From: Zychaea mexicana
Lineage: Eukaryota > Mucoromycota > Mucoromycetes > Mucorales > Lichtheimiaceae
Reading direction: 5' to 3'
Length of the DNA stretch: 64,000 nucleotides
NCBI RefSeq assembly: GCF_025766255.1
Contig: NW_026516700.1
Location: 186,001-250,000 of the forward strand
The notes under the pieces: model-generated
The model's database searches: none
What the model was told of the DNA's origin: nothing
Seen by the model: only the letters and a program-made list of their open reading frames with translations
Shown: positions 1-11,201 of the stretch, piece after piece
Layout of the letters: each line of letters begins with the position of its first letter
How positions within the stretch are numbered: the stretch's first letter is position 1
Program-made: the position numbers and the translations under genes

Positions 1-33
1 TTTCCTTTTATCCCTTTCCCTTGTTAGATTTAC

Positions 34-3000
34 CTCAACTTCACGCTTGATTGTTTCCAAATGGCCATCACGTTCAGAGGTAAGGCTTTCAATCTCGTGT
101 CGATGCTTTTCATTCAGCTCATGTTGCTTGTCAACTGCATCCTTGAGTTCCGTCTCGAGCTTTTCTACACGCGCACGATGATGTTCCTGGACATGTTCCA
201 TGGCCTGCTGATGACTTGAGCTTAATTGTTCAATCTTGAATTCGAGCTCGGATCGTAGCTGCGATTCAGACTGGACGAGATTGCTGCCAGCGGCTCTTGC
301 CTCCTTTACTGCCTCTTCGTGCTTCGTTGCTAGTTCTTTTAATGCCTCTTTATGTTCCTTCAATAGCTTGTCCGTATGTTCATCCTTTTCTCGCTGTGAA
401 AGCGATCTGAGCTCCTTGATGGCAGCTGCATGCTTTTGCTCTAGCTCAGCAAGTGTGTCGCCATGTTTGTTTTCGAGCTCGGCTATCTTGTCCGCATGAT
501 CCTTTGCGACATTGGCCTAATTTCGATCAGAGAGACAGAGCATGGTGAGAGTTTGTCCCAAAGTTCACTTTTGGACATAGTCATATTAGGGCAGTACACA
601 TTACCTCGTCACTCTGCTTCGTGGCTGCAATGCGTGCTTCGTATTCCTTGATCAAAGCTTCTTTTTCATGGGTTGCAGATTCCTTGAGAGCAGTGCACTC
701 GTCTTGTGCCGTCTTTTTTTCTTGCTCCAGTTTATCCAGGACAGACTCAAACTCTTGCTTAGAGGACAACAAATCCTGTTCAAACTGGCGACGGCATTCA
801 GCCTACACACATATTTTATACCCAATGTCAGTAAAAATATGGATCGTCTTTCCACCATTCAAGGGCCATCTTGTCTCTGCTCTCCACCCACCCCGCCCTC
901 CAGACCATGGATAAACAACTACCTCAATATCACCTCGAGCAGCATCAACAGCGCTGACGCTCGTAGCCTTGCGGACCTCATCCAGCTGAGTCTCATGAGT
1001 TTCGGTGATGGCCTGCACCCTTGCATTGTGTGATTTTTGCAGAGTGGCGATCTCTGCCTAATATACATATTTGCAATGCATATGTGTTTTGCATATCCTT
1101 GTTAGCCATAAAAATGAAAAAAAAAATATAATTCCACTCGTGCATTGCTTTACCCGCAGCGATGACGTGATTTCATCGAGTTTCTGTTGATGCTGTGCAT
1201 CCATCGATTCGTTTTGTGTACGCAGCTCTTCCAACTTGTTTTCGTACGAGTCAGTCAATTCTTGCCGTTGCGTGTCAAATGAAGCTGTCAATTCAGCCGC
1301 CTTGGCCTCCATGTCCTTTAAAAATGATGTAATATACAGTTAGGGGACATCCTGTATAGTAGTCAAGCCTCCAAGGTAACTTGCATGTTGTTCCCCTTAC
1401 ACTCAGTTTCTTGCTCAGCGCTTCATCAGCAGCCTTGTCATTCGAACCTGCAGCCCGCAATGTTTCCAATTCACTTTCGTACTTTTGTTTCATTGCTTCG
1501 ATCCGCTCGGCATGTTGCTGGTTGATCTGATGGGTCAAACTGGTCAAGCGGCTTTGATGCGATTTATGCATTTCCTAAAAAACAATTCGTGGCATAAGTG
1601 ATACAGTAAAGGGTCATTAAACACAGGTAAAAACCACCATGACAACACATGTTTTTTTTGTTTGTTTGCAATGTGCAGTAAAAAAAAAAGCGTACCTGGA
1701 TATTGTCGCGCATTTCATCCATATCCTTCTTCAGTTTGGAAATTTCTTTTTCCTTCTCTAGGATCCGCCCATGCAATCCATCCTTTTCACTTTCCAACTT
1801 TTCACGGAGCTTCTCCATATGCTCACGAAGCTTTTCTTCGATCGCCTCCCGCTCACGTGTTAGTACAGTACGTTCCTCTTCATGCTCGCCTTGCACCTTT
1901 GCAACAGTTGCCTGTGCTTCTTCACCGGCCTTCTTCAGCTGTTCCTGGACCTCAGCCAACTCCTTTCGTAGCGCTTCAATCTCTTGTTCTTGCGTTGATG
2001 TGGTTGAATCCTCAGCAACAACAGCAGTAGTAGTAGTAGTAGTAGTAGTGGCATCACCATCATTATCATCATCAGCTGGTTTTCCTGCATCGCCAGACTC
2101 CTTGATCGTTCCTTGTTGATTCTGTTCTTGCTCAGCTGCTGCTTCGTCTGATGATGATTTTTCATGCTTTCGTTGTTGTTCCTGAAGCTCAATTTCTAGC
2201 GCGCTGAGTTTCTCCTTGAGGCCAGTTAGATCGGCTTCTTTAGAATCAAGCAACTGTTGCTTCTCCTCCAGTTCCGCCTTTAGCTCTTCGTGCTATATAT
2301 AGTATTTTGTGTTGCAATCAGTAAAGATACACGCGAGAAAGAGCTTTCTTATCGATGAGATTTTGAACAGAAACTACGTTACCTTGGCCCTCAAGGCTTT
2401 CAATTCAGCCACTGCTTCTGAAGGCTTGATGCCATTCGCGGTGGTAGATGTCGTACGCGTAGCTGTGGCTGATGAAACAGGTCTACGTGCCGTTGTCGAA
2501 GTGGTGCTGCTTGTTGCTGTGGAACCGCGTCGTGCGGCAGTAGTGGGAGCAGTACCCGTAGCTGATGAGGCAATCGAGGGTCGTCGTGTGGCCGAAGCAG
2601 TAGGTGATGTGGTAGAAGACGTTGTCGTGGATCGACGGCTCAAGGTCGATGCTGTTCTGGACACCGTCGATGATGTTCTACTTGCTGCTGCTGCTGGTGA
2701 CGGTGGTTTTGTTGCAGAGGATGCAGTTCGACTTAGGCTTGTCGTTCCAGCAGTTGCTCGCGTGGTACTCGTTGTACCAGCTGTTGTTGTTGTCGTCCGT
2801 CTTGCGGTCGAAGACGTGGGGCCGGTGGGTGCAGGCGTCTTGGTGGCACGGGTCGCTGCTGTAGTAGCTCCAGCAACCCCTGTACGGGTGGTGGTGGTGG
2901 TGCCAGCCCTAGTTACAGGCGTCTTGGTAGCTCTCGTCACTGGAGGACTTGCTGGAGTCGTAGGTGTAGCAGATACGCCCGCTGCCGCCAGTGAAGACAC

Positions 3001-3063
3001 TCTGGGCTTACGAGCCGCTGTAGCTTTTCCTTCGGTCATTACTGCAATCACCCCGCACGCCAT
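34..3063 (-). CDS. Large coiled-coil protein with basic Ser/Thr/Pro/Ala-rich N-terminus (3' end outside window)
   Basis: Seven exons are visible: 2383-3063, 1696-2292, 1401-1574, 1154-1315, 923-1057, 605-802 and 34-516. They encode 810 residues without a stop, and a further donor (GAG then GTAAAT) lies at 33. Residues 1-227 are low-complexity, rich in Ser, Thr, Ala, Pro and Arg, hence basic and probably unstructured. From about residue 228 the chain is heptad-like, with Glu, Lys, Leu and Gln dominating, typical of a long coiled coil. A run of Thr residues (AGT microsatellite at 2026-2049) interrupts the coil in exon 2. Every intron is phase 0 and most follow a Glu or Gln codon. No motor, kinase or zinc-finger motif is visible. 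A cytoskeletal, spindle or tethering role would be typical of such an architecture but is inference. The start is the first ATG in the open frame of exon 1; an ATG nine codons further in (MTEGK) is an alternative. Confidence 0.8.
2026..2049. repeat. Trinucleotide (AGT)8 microsatellite inside an exon
   Basis: Eight uninterrupted AGT units lie in exon 2 of the coiled-coil gene and read as a poly-Thr run on the minus strand. Because the unit is three bases, length changes would keep the frame. Confidence 0.9.
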
Positions 3064-4478
3064 TCAGTTCTGTGTTTTTCTTTTTCTGTCGTTGCTGCTT
3101 TGCTCATATGAAAAAAAAAGAAGGGAGAAACGCTTACTTTAAACCGAAGTGAGACTCTGTGTGAGATGAGTAAACGAGAAAAAAAATGAAATAAAAGGAA
3201 AGCTGCCCACACACAACTTTTTTTTATAAAAGCGAGAAAAAAAAAAGAGTTTGCGGCATCTTGACGGAGCTAATCCAATTTATGTGCCGCAACCGTGTTT
3301 AGCTTATACATTACGCGAACGCTTTTGCATTTCTGATAGGAAGATCGTCTGCCCTATCTGTCCCGCCACTACCATCCACCCGGAGCCACCACCTCAGTCA
3401 GCAAGTATTAGTTCATTGCATTTTGTGGAAATTTAAAGCGTGAAGATACTAAACAAAAAAACGAACGATGGATAGAGTGGATCATTCGATTTAAACCAAG
3501 CTGTTCCTGCATGGCAAATGTTCATAAAAGAAAAAAGCCGACGATTTGATCGGCCTTTCTTTTTTTTTGTGTGCGGGGCAAATTAGGTACAGGACCCTGG
3601 CAACATTTGAAGAAGCCATTTCTCTCTAATGCAATAATCACTAGTAGCTGCTAGGTAGGCTATCACTGCTCTCTTTTGTTCCCATGCAACCAAAGCGCAT
3701 GAATATCCATAGCAATGAACACCATACGCTATGAAGCTGGTTTTCGTCTTATCCGGTGTCTCAATTTGTGTCCAGCATCATTAATGACTATTACTTGCTG
3801 CTACTGAGCTTCCCTTATAAGAGATATTCAGCGATCGATTTTGCGCATGCACATTTTTGCTGCAGCTATCACGGAGGAGGCGTTTCAAAATGCTGCAGCA
3901 ACTGACGCCAACAAATGTCACCCAAATAAAACAGATGCGACGCTCGTTACAAATAACAAGGACAGGGTGAGAGAGAGAGGTGCCAACAGTAATAGGAAAG
4001 CTTACGCAAGCTCTTTGACCATATATGGCGCGAATGCGACCGTACTGAGGAGCAGTCCCTGATACGAGAACAATAGCTTGAAATTATCAGAAGATGCTCT
4101 CAAGACTTTTGTAGCCTGATATTTCATGCATTCTCTTAAAGAGAGTTATAGTGGACAAATAACAGAATTGTCCTTGAGGGGAAAGTTACATAATAGAAGA
4201 GCAGTGGGTTATTATTCTATACGCCACGTTGCCTGTTATTTCAAATAAGCGCAACGATAACCCGTTGCAAGAAAGTTGCACCCTGGACATACTGTCTACA
4301 TTAACAGCAGCAGTAAATGTTTGCTTCATAAGCAAAGTCAAAGGCCGTCTGGAAGGTGTCAAGCTGTTGCCTAGTAGTCAGTTTTAAGAAGGGGGAAGGA
4401 GAAAAAACCCAGCAGCTAGAATTCGCTTTTCTTCGGCTCCAGACACACAGACACACACACACAGAGCATCAACACAGC
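3064..4478. other. Intergenic region between divergent genes
   Basis: The coiled-coil gene starts at 3063 on the minus strand and the membrane-protein gene starts at 4479 on the plus strand, so this 1.4-kb interval should hold both promoters. I see A-rich tracts near 3110-3250 and a CA microsatellite at 4443-4463 just upstream of the plus-strand start. No conserved coding segment, tRNA or transposon ends were found; the open frames here are short and unconvincing. Confidence 0.5.
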
Positions 4479-5197
4479 ATGGGTAAAAAGAAAGCAGCTT
4501 CGCGATCGCAAAAACAAGAACACCAATACCAGAAGCCTGTACCACCCAGTGGCCCACTGATTAATCGTATACCCTCACAAACTACCGGCGATGATGACAA
4601 CATACCCGAAGATGAAAAGCTTCGCATCTTGAGCCAGACGGGCTTGATGCAACAAGTCAAAAAACGCGAAGCCGAAATAGCAGCGGGACAAGCAGCAAGC
4701 CAGATGAACACGTCAGTATATGTTTGGCAAGCTCTGTTCATGAGCATTCCATTTGGGTTCTTGCTCGGTGCCTTTGATGTCACTGTCAGAGTGCAATACA
4801 GCGAACCTTGGAGCCATCAAGAATGGGCTATACGCGCATTGAAATCAGTACCAGGTATATATGCTTTATACAAAACACCCAATCTGGTAGCAAAGACGGA
4901 TGATAACTTGACATATCAATCAACCAAATCTACATAGCTCTTTTCCCACTTATCTATTTGACGAATCGACACAGACAAAAAAAGCTTGTCCAGTCCATCA
5001 TGGCAGTTGGATCGGCGTTGGTGGGAGCGTTTCTGTTGTATACCCTTCGACGGACACCTTCGCTTGGTCAAATGTCGAGAGCACCCGGGTTGGCCACGAT
5101 ATGGATTTACTTTGTAGTTCAGTTGGATCTGTTACCAGCTGTAGCGACTCTTGCACTAGTTGGGTTTTATTGGTACTTTGGATTAAAAACAGACTGA
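4479..5197 (+). CDS. Small multi-pass membrane protein, probably endoplasmic reticulum
   Basis: Two exons, 4479-4854 and 4938-5197, join across an 83-nt intron (GTATAT to CATAG) in phase 1 and give 211 residues. The first exon reads on to a stop at 4937, but splicing at 4855 joins two hydrophobic segments smoothly, which supports the intron. The N-terminus is short, basic and hydrophilic (MGKKKAASRSQ), followed by an acidic stretch and a short amphipathic helix (about residues 45-75). Hydrophobic segments lie at roughly 80-103, 120-133, 144-161 and 174-205. The C-terminus ends GLKTD. I chose the ATG at 4479 because the longer frame from 4356 adds only a CA-repeat-derived peptide. The family is not recognised; membrane insertion or lipid-related work would be a guess. 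The haem oxygenase gene converges on it, with 172 bp between the stops. Confidence 0.72.
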
Positions 5198-5369
5198 GGA
5201 AAATGAAAACGAAAAAGATGATGATTGGGAAGTTGATGTGCAGATGATATAAAGACAGGAAGTTAACAAGGGGAAAAAAGGAGGAGTAGGACGCAAACAA
5301 GATAGGGAACGGGTGGATTACCGATGTGAATTATATATAAGTGGGGGCGATGTTGTGTTGTGGCATTAT

Positions 5370-7358
5370 TTACTTTCGCTGGTAGAAGCGAACATAATAT
5401 GCAGTGCCAATGGCAGCTGCTGCTACGGAAAGCGCAATGGCAGGCGACCAGCGTGCCAATGTGCTACCTGCAGATTTCTTTTCACTGCCAAGGGTAGGCA
5501 CCAGCTTGTCTTGTTCAGACAACTGCTGGATTTCATCAAACACTGCAATGTTGACTTCGAAGGATCGAATGGCTTCGGTCACGATCAGATCTGGAAAAAG
5601 ATTACAAACATCCCGTGTTTCGCAGTTAGCAACTTTCTCTCTTTTAGAGTCACTACACACAGTCTATTGGTTTTTTTTACCTCTTGTTCGCTTATCAACA
5701 GGAGCTCTGTTCAAACGCTCACGATATTCATTCTTAAAAGCGCTCTGATTGCCAATGTTTGCAAAGTCATAAAAGTGAAGACCCTCGTCGCTATCCCAAT
5801 CACCATCACCTTCCGACAAACCGAGAATGTGCTTCTTTAACCTTTTGGCCAGAATTTGTCCGCCGCTCAAATCACCAAGGTAACGCGAGTAGCTGTGTGC
5901 CACGAGCAATGCTGGGTTCACTTCACATGCGAGTTCCATCGCTTCCACGTATTCCTTGACAGCTGGTGTCATTGTAGCAGGATCTGTGACCTGCGATACC
6001 TTGTCCTTGCCGTAATAGAACTCGAGATCTTGAAATGAGGAGGAGAACCAAGTGCTTGTGGTGAGTATATTTTTTTTGAACGTGGACACTAATTTCGGTG
6101 TATGTGATAAAAACTATATATACCTTGCAAAAGAGCATGGACTCGGTTCAACTCAACAGGGAAATAGATCGTCTTGATGGCCAGGTTGTCCTTGTGCTTT
6201 TCCAGTAAGGACTCCATAGACTTGTACACGAAATAGAGCGATGTAATGTAACGGCCATATTCGTCGCGGTTGATTTCACCCTTCAGGAAGCGCCTAAAGA
6301 AATCGTAAATGTATGAATAAAAAAAAACCTTAATTGATATCTGATCATTGATGATCTGATAAGAGTTTCCTACTCTAGTCTAATACTCCTCTCTAGATCC
6401 CCCCCACCCACACGCATACACACATGCGACACTCTTCATCTCTTCCTCTCACTTGTGTAGAAACATACTTTGTGAAAACGCTGTTCTCTGCAGCCTTGTG
6501 GGCAGCCATGGTTCCTTCACGCATAGCGGCAGCCAATTGAGGGTCTTCCATGATTTCGCTCTCGACGTCTTTCTTCAATGGTGCTGGAGCAGGAGTAGTA
6601 GGCTCAGCAGATGTTACAGCGGCTTCATCACCGGTTGAGGCGACTTTGCCCATTGCGGTATCAGAGACAATCTGGTTAAGCATTTGAACGAGGATGGCGC
6701 CTTCAGGGGACTCGGCAGTTGCTACAAAAAAAAGTCATTTGATCAAGTCAAAGCAGCAAATCGGTTTGAGTAACTGTCATGTGGTTGTAAAATGTTGCCT
6801 ACTTACTTTGCATGTCGATGTTAGGATGTTCCTTTGGCATATTGGAAAACAATGATCGGATTTCTTCCTTGTTCTTGTTGGAGAAAGGACAACCTATAAT
6901 AATAATAATAATAATAATAATAACCAGTGATCAAAATGTAAGTCTTTGTTTTTTTGTTCCTGGGATCTAGAAATGAACAATAGATAATGCTAACCTTCTT
7001 GGAAAGCAGGGCTAGAGGGAGGAAGAAGAAGGAAAGAAGGCGTGAGCCAAAAGTTTATTAGCGTTATATAGTCTTTCGTATCTTGATGCGTTTTTGTGCG
7101 GACTTTTCAGGATACACAAACGAACAAACGGGCCCTTTCCGTGGTTATGTGCGGGAGGAGGAAAGGCCGGGAAGAGAGGAGGTCTTGCGCTTACCATTTC
7201 GAAAGTTCGCCGAATCCGCTAATGACATGATTATCAACCTTGGCATAAGGACAGCCAGCAGCAAATGCAGGACATTGGCTTCGAAGCTCTTCGGTGTTTG
7301 CCAAATGATCAAGGCCAGGATGAGGGAACGAAGGTGGTGTAATGGTAGTTTCAGTCAT
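5370..7358 (-). CDS. Haem oxygenase, tail-anchored, with N-terminal Cys-Pro repeat extension
   Basis: Seven exons (7195-7358, 6995-7011, 6807-6893, 6469-6721, 6124-6293, 5681-6028, 5370-5590) encode 419 residues. The enzyme opens haem to biliverdin, CO and iron. The core begins near residue 150. His164 in AHKAAENS is in the proximal haem-ligand position, and residues 272-290 carry the family signature (AHSYSRYLGDLSGGQ) of the distal helix. Residues 395-413 form a C-terminal membrane anchor, as in eukaryotic enzymes held on the ER. The roughly 150-residue N-terminal extension is unusual for the family. It contains two copies of a Cys-Pro pair motif, CPAFAAGCP (29-37) and CPAFQEGCP (55-63), resembling haem regulatory motifs. 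The second exon is only 17 nt and supplies part of the second motif. All junctions keep frame, so the gene looks intact. Confidence 0.93.
6896..6923. repeat. (AAT)n microsatellite in a haem oxygenase intron
   Basis: About nine AAT units occupy the 3' end of the third coding-gap intron (minus strand), immediately beside the splice acceptor at 6894-6895. Confidence 0.85.
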
Positions 7359-9381
7359 TTTTGCGATAATTACAGAAATCAGGAACCGGGTTTAAAACAG
7401 TAAAAGATGAAAAGAACAAATAATCAACATGACACCTCATTCAATCATACGTTTGCTCAGCTGAGTTTCATTTGCGCGCTTCGCCGGGTGAAGAACATTG
7501 ACATTATTTCCTATGTTTCTGTCGTCCCATTGTTCTTGATCACACACGTTATACGTTTTTCTCATGCTTAATGTACCAGACATAGCAGGTCAAAACACTG
7601 ATGATGAGACGAAGTAAAACTGCAAGGTGTACAGCTGCATAGAAGAGTTATCAGTAATAATCTTTGGTCAAGACTCTCAATTTCATATCATTCACTTATA
7701 CAATGTTTCTTCGTTTTGGTGCAAAGAGTAAAGGTGCCATCTGTATATGATAACCGGCAAACAGCATTTCCTACAAGTATGTATGTAGTACCAGCACATC
7801 TCAACGTCGGGACAGTAACGAATTCCATTTCGTTGCTGGGAATTAAACCTTGCCTTTTAGCCACTTCTTAACAACAACCAACAGTATGGTACCTGTTCTT
7901 CCATCATTTTTGTTAACGGAGCTAATAATAACGACAACTGACAGAGCATGCTTACTTTGTTATATTAAATGACATCGTCTAATTTATGTGTGAAGAAAAA
8001 AATTACATACAAACTTTACTGCATACACGGGAAAAGGTCGCAGAAAAGCCAAGTTACTATAGCTTCACAGCTACCATACGTTGGCGTCCCAGAAAAGAGC
8101 CATAAACATCTCACTGGATTGATTAGCATCATCGCACCTGGTGACTAGCATTTGTAAGAATGCCTCTTGCAAAATACCTACTATCGGCCAGTATGTTGGT
8201 ATCAGCGCGTACTATAAATCACGAGCAAATCGAAAAAAAGTTTCGTATCATTGTTAATCAAAAAAGCGGCGCAACAATGTGCCCTCATGCTCATGCGTCG
8301 TACAATTAGCGCTTTAATGGGTTGACCGTGCATATCTCCGTTTCCGATCTGATAATAGCCAAAAAAAAAAAAAGTCAGCATCTATACTATGTGTAAACGG
8401 ATTCTTGTGTTCCCGTATCGAGGTTTCCAGCAAAAGAAGAGACATGTATACGGTGCGCTCACCGTGGTTGGATGAGATATGAAAATACATGGATGTTATG
8501 CTCGTAGTTGTTTAATAATAGCTGCAGTTACTCTATGATAAGCAAACGCATATTTAAAATACTTTAAAGGTTCTATCGACAAAAGTATTAGTTGTGATAC
8601 GTTTCTCTGTTCTATGGAGGAGTGATCATGAACTTCATATGTCTTGGAGGCCATTTCAATACTACGAAGAATGTATATGCTCTTTGTACCAGAGCGAGAA
8701 GCAAATATTAACGAGCTTGCAGTTTTGATTCCTGTCATCGGTATCGAGAAGATTTCAAACGGCTTGGCGAGAAAATGGTTGAAGTGAGTGAAGAGATTGT
8801 TGAAGTGTGGATCTCCCAAATACCAATCCTGTTTGTACTGGTACGTGCTAGATTATATCTTCCTCTTATAGTTCAAGAGCGTGTTTTTTGTACACTACTA
8901 CAGTCATACCAACAGGCCAATTGGTAGAACTTTCCCATGCAAACCATTACATGTTGTATGTCTGTAGCACACTTCATCACGGCATTCGCGGAAATAAACA
9001 CATTTGCCCTTCAAGCAGCAGCGGGCAAGCCTACTCCATTATATAATGCACATATCATACACGTGCTACAATGGCATTATTTAAAGAATCTGCAGGCCGG
9101 GATTATCATTAGGCAGAACAAACACACGCCGAGATAATGGAACTACAGTAGCTCGCCGTCTGCTGATAGACGATTGCATCGATTTTGGTTTCTTACTTAC
9201 AGCAACCATTCTCACACGAAAATTGATCCAAACCTTTTTAATCATCGCATGTGGAGCGTAATCAAGACAAGGCTCGGAATGATGTGTGCAATGATCGATG
9301 GCTTTACTGGTTTGCTTGTTGTATGATATCAGTGCTAGTAGGGGCCTATAAGGGCAAAACCTTCTGGTATGCAACTCGTTA
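7359..9381. other. Gene-poor intergenic region
   Basis: Two kilobases upstream of haem oxygenase. The first few hundred bases presumably hold its promoter. No multi-exon gene, RNA gene or repeat with paired ends was found. Single open frames (for example 8496-8819 minus, 9081-9434 minus) lack motifs and neighbouring exons. Confidence 0.45.
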
Positions 9382-10351
9382 CAGTTGTACCCCGGTTTTT
9401 GCAACCGAGGGTTTTCCGATATTTTTTTTTGCAAAAAGTAAGGATTTGTGCAAGTAACGGGGTAAACAATTCTGCTTCAAGTAGACACTGGATAAGTCAT
9501 CCTATTAACACTAGCCCATTGTTTATCTGTCAGAGATGATGTACGATACGTTCTTTGGGAATATTCATACAGCTCTAAATGTTACTACTTGCATATTTAA
9601 GACCGTTCTTTTATTAAGCTGTCTAGTGGTTTGATAATTATTAGCTCTTTTAAGCATGACAAAATCGCTCCACAAGCTCACATCCAAGCAATAGGATCGA
9701 ACCTACGACGAGCACTTGAGCGGGCGGTGGACCAAAGCGCCGATTTGCCTATTCCAAGGCCAACGTCGAAGGAAAAACAGGTTGCAATTGCAGGAGTTCT
9801 GAGCTTTTTGGATAATATCGATAACTACGACTTAAAGAAGTCTTTGCGTAGGATTCAAGAGAGTCTCAGGCAGCAATCATTCTCCCGACAATCATCCCTT
9901 GATGACTTGTTTGATATGTAGTTGAAAGCTCATTTGAGCAAACATTTTATTTCTATATCTATATGTAGTGTGTTCACTTTTTCTTATATCTTCATCATTC
10001 CTTTTGTGGATTCAACCCAATCAGTGCTATATATGTGTCCCCATTCTACTGGCTCAACTACCAAATAATAATTTTTATTTCGACAATACTGTAAATACAT
10101 CTTCATATTTACATATTTATCTTGCAGTAACCGCATCATTTTATTCCTCATAATCCGCAACAGATGCTTCTTTCAGTTGATATTGCAAAAATTGAAGCTG
10201 TTTTTACCCCGATAATGTGCAAATCGTATAAACTCATTTGCAAGCTGCAAATTTGCGAAACTACTAAGTTTTTTTTTGGATTTTTCAAAAAAAAGTTGCA
10301 GATATACGAGGAATTGCAAATCCAGGGGTTGCAAAAACCGGGGTACAACTG
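9382..10351. mobile_element. DNA transposon, pogo/Tc1-mariner-like ends, 970 bp
   Basis: The left end starts CAGTTGTACCCCGGTTTTTG at 9382 and the right end, read in reverse complement from 10351, begins with the same bases. The inverted repeats match for 25 bp. The element is flanked by TA on both sides (9380-9381 and 10352-10353), the target duplication of the Tc1/mariner superfamily. TTGCAA-type short motifs recur just inside both ends. The length is too short for a full DDE transposase, so it is probably non-autonomous or internally deleted. It carries one open frame at 9631-9921. Confidence 0.8.
9631..9921 (+). CDS. Hypothetical protein inside the 970-bp transposon
   Basis: A 96-residue open frame lies within the inverted-repeat element, on the plus strand. 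The sequence is hydrophilic and its C-terminus is Ser/Gln/Arg-rich, ending LDDLFDM. There is no DDE triad and no recognisable domain. The simplest view is the surviving 3' end of a transposase gene left after internal deletion. A chance open frame is the alternative. A start further upstream cannot be seen because the frame opens close to the element's left third. Confidence 0.35.
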   Translation: MIIISSFKHDKIAPQAHIQAIGSNLRRALERAVDQSADLPIPRPTSKEKQVAIAGVLSFLDNIDNYDLKKSLRRIQESLRQQSFSRQSSLDDLFDM

Positions 10352-10449
10352 TAGTGAATGCGAGGCAATACTGATACGGATGGCCAGCGCGTGTGGAAAG
10401 GCACCAGACGTCGAGGTTAAGCATTCCGGGAACCAATTGTTCGGTTACA

Positions 10450-10852
10450 TTTCAAAGGATGCACAATAGCCGGTGGTACGCGTTGTTCGGATCTTGCTTT
10501 CATTTGATCGATTCCTGTCACCGCTTGTTGAGTTCGGCAAACTCGGAAGCAATTGCCTTTTGTATATCAGCTTCGCTGTGATACACAGAGGCGCAGTAAT
10601 CTACCTTCATTTCCTAGTAGGTATCTCGTGCAAATTGGTGTAAATGACACGGCGAAATGCTAAGCTGGACGTTATTGTTGCCACCATCCCTGTAGACGAT
10701 GTCATCCGTTTCTTGTCTCGTCCTATGCTAAGTTGTACAAAGCAAGGCGGATATTGATAAGGTGAACTTTTGACTGCGTCTTCCTTTTCTTTGATGACAT
10801 CAGAGAAAGCAGACGGCATTGTGCTGCTTTTGAGCTGCGGTACAGACATCAC
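10450..10852 (-). pseudogene. Two-exon gene remnant, unknown family
   Basis: An open frame at 10657-10852 (MMSVPQLKSS start) appears to splice, across a short intron ending in CTACTAG, to a second coding-like segment at about 10450-10609. The second segment has two in-frame TGA codons in otherwise protein-like sequence (FAELNKR, stop, QESIK, stop), which suggests decay through CGA-to-TGA changes. The family is unknown. It lies between the 970-bp transposon and the promoter of EH1, at the outer edge of the inverted duplication. Confidence 0.3.
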
Positions 10853-11201
10853 CTTTTCTTAACCCGAACGTAAAGGCATATTGAATATTGGTCCTTCCTA
10901 CTTAAGATATATCTTGTTAGTAAAGGTTTCTGAAGAGAATTCTGGACTGTTTGATGTAGTTGCTTCCAAATTTGTTATCCTGTTTCTATTCATGTGTTGC
11001 GTATAGTTAATAATTATTTAACCATAGCCAATTCAAAAAACTCCCCGAGTGATGTAACTGCGGCAGAAGCTGGTTATTTGTTTAGGTTGAGGGTAAGAAT
11101 ATAATCCGCAGCAACAACAAAAACAACAACAAGAAAATCCTGCACGAAAAAAGCGTTTTTCTTCTCTTCTTTTCTTTTCTCAACAAACAAAAACTAATCG
11201 A

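Noticed and set aside
1703..2119. 138-codon Ser/Val-rich plus-strand frame
   Set aside because: Antisense shadow of coiled-coil exon 2, ending in the AGT repeat.
2309..3142. 277-codon open frame on the plus strand (Val/Ala/Asp-rich)
   Set aside because: It is the antisense of the Ser/Thr/Ala/Pro-rich first exon of the coiled-coil gene; codon bias of that exon opens the opposite frame. It has no motifs or splice context.
9685..9720. tRNA-like B box (GTAGGTTCGATCC on the minus strand) and a similar one near 33050
   Set aside because: The T-arm stem does not pair properly and no acceptor stem or anticodon arm could be drawn at either site. The first lies inside the open frame of the 970-bp transposon.
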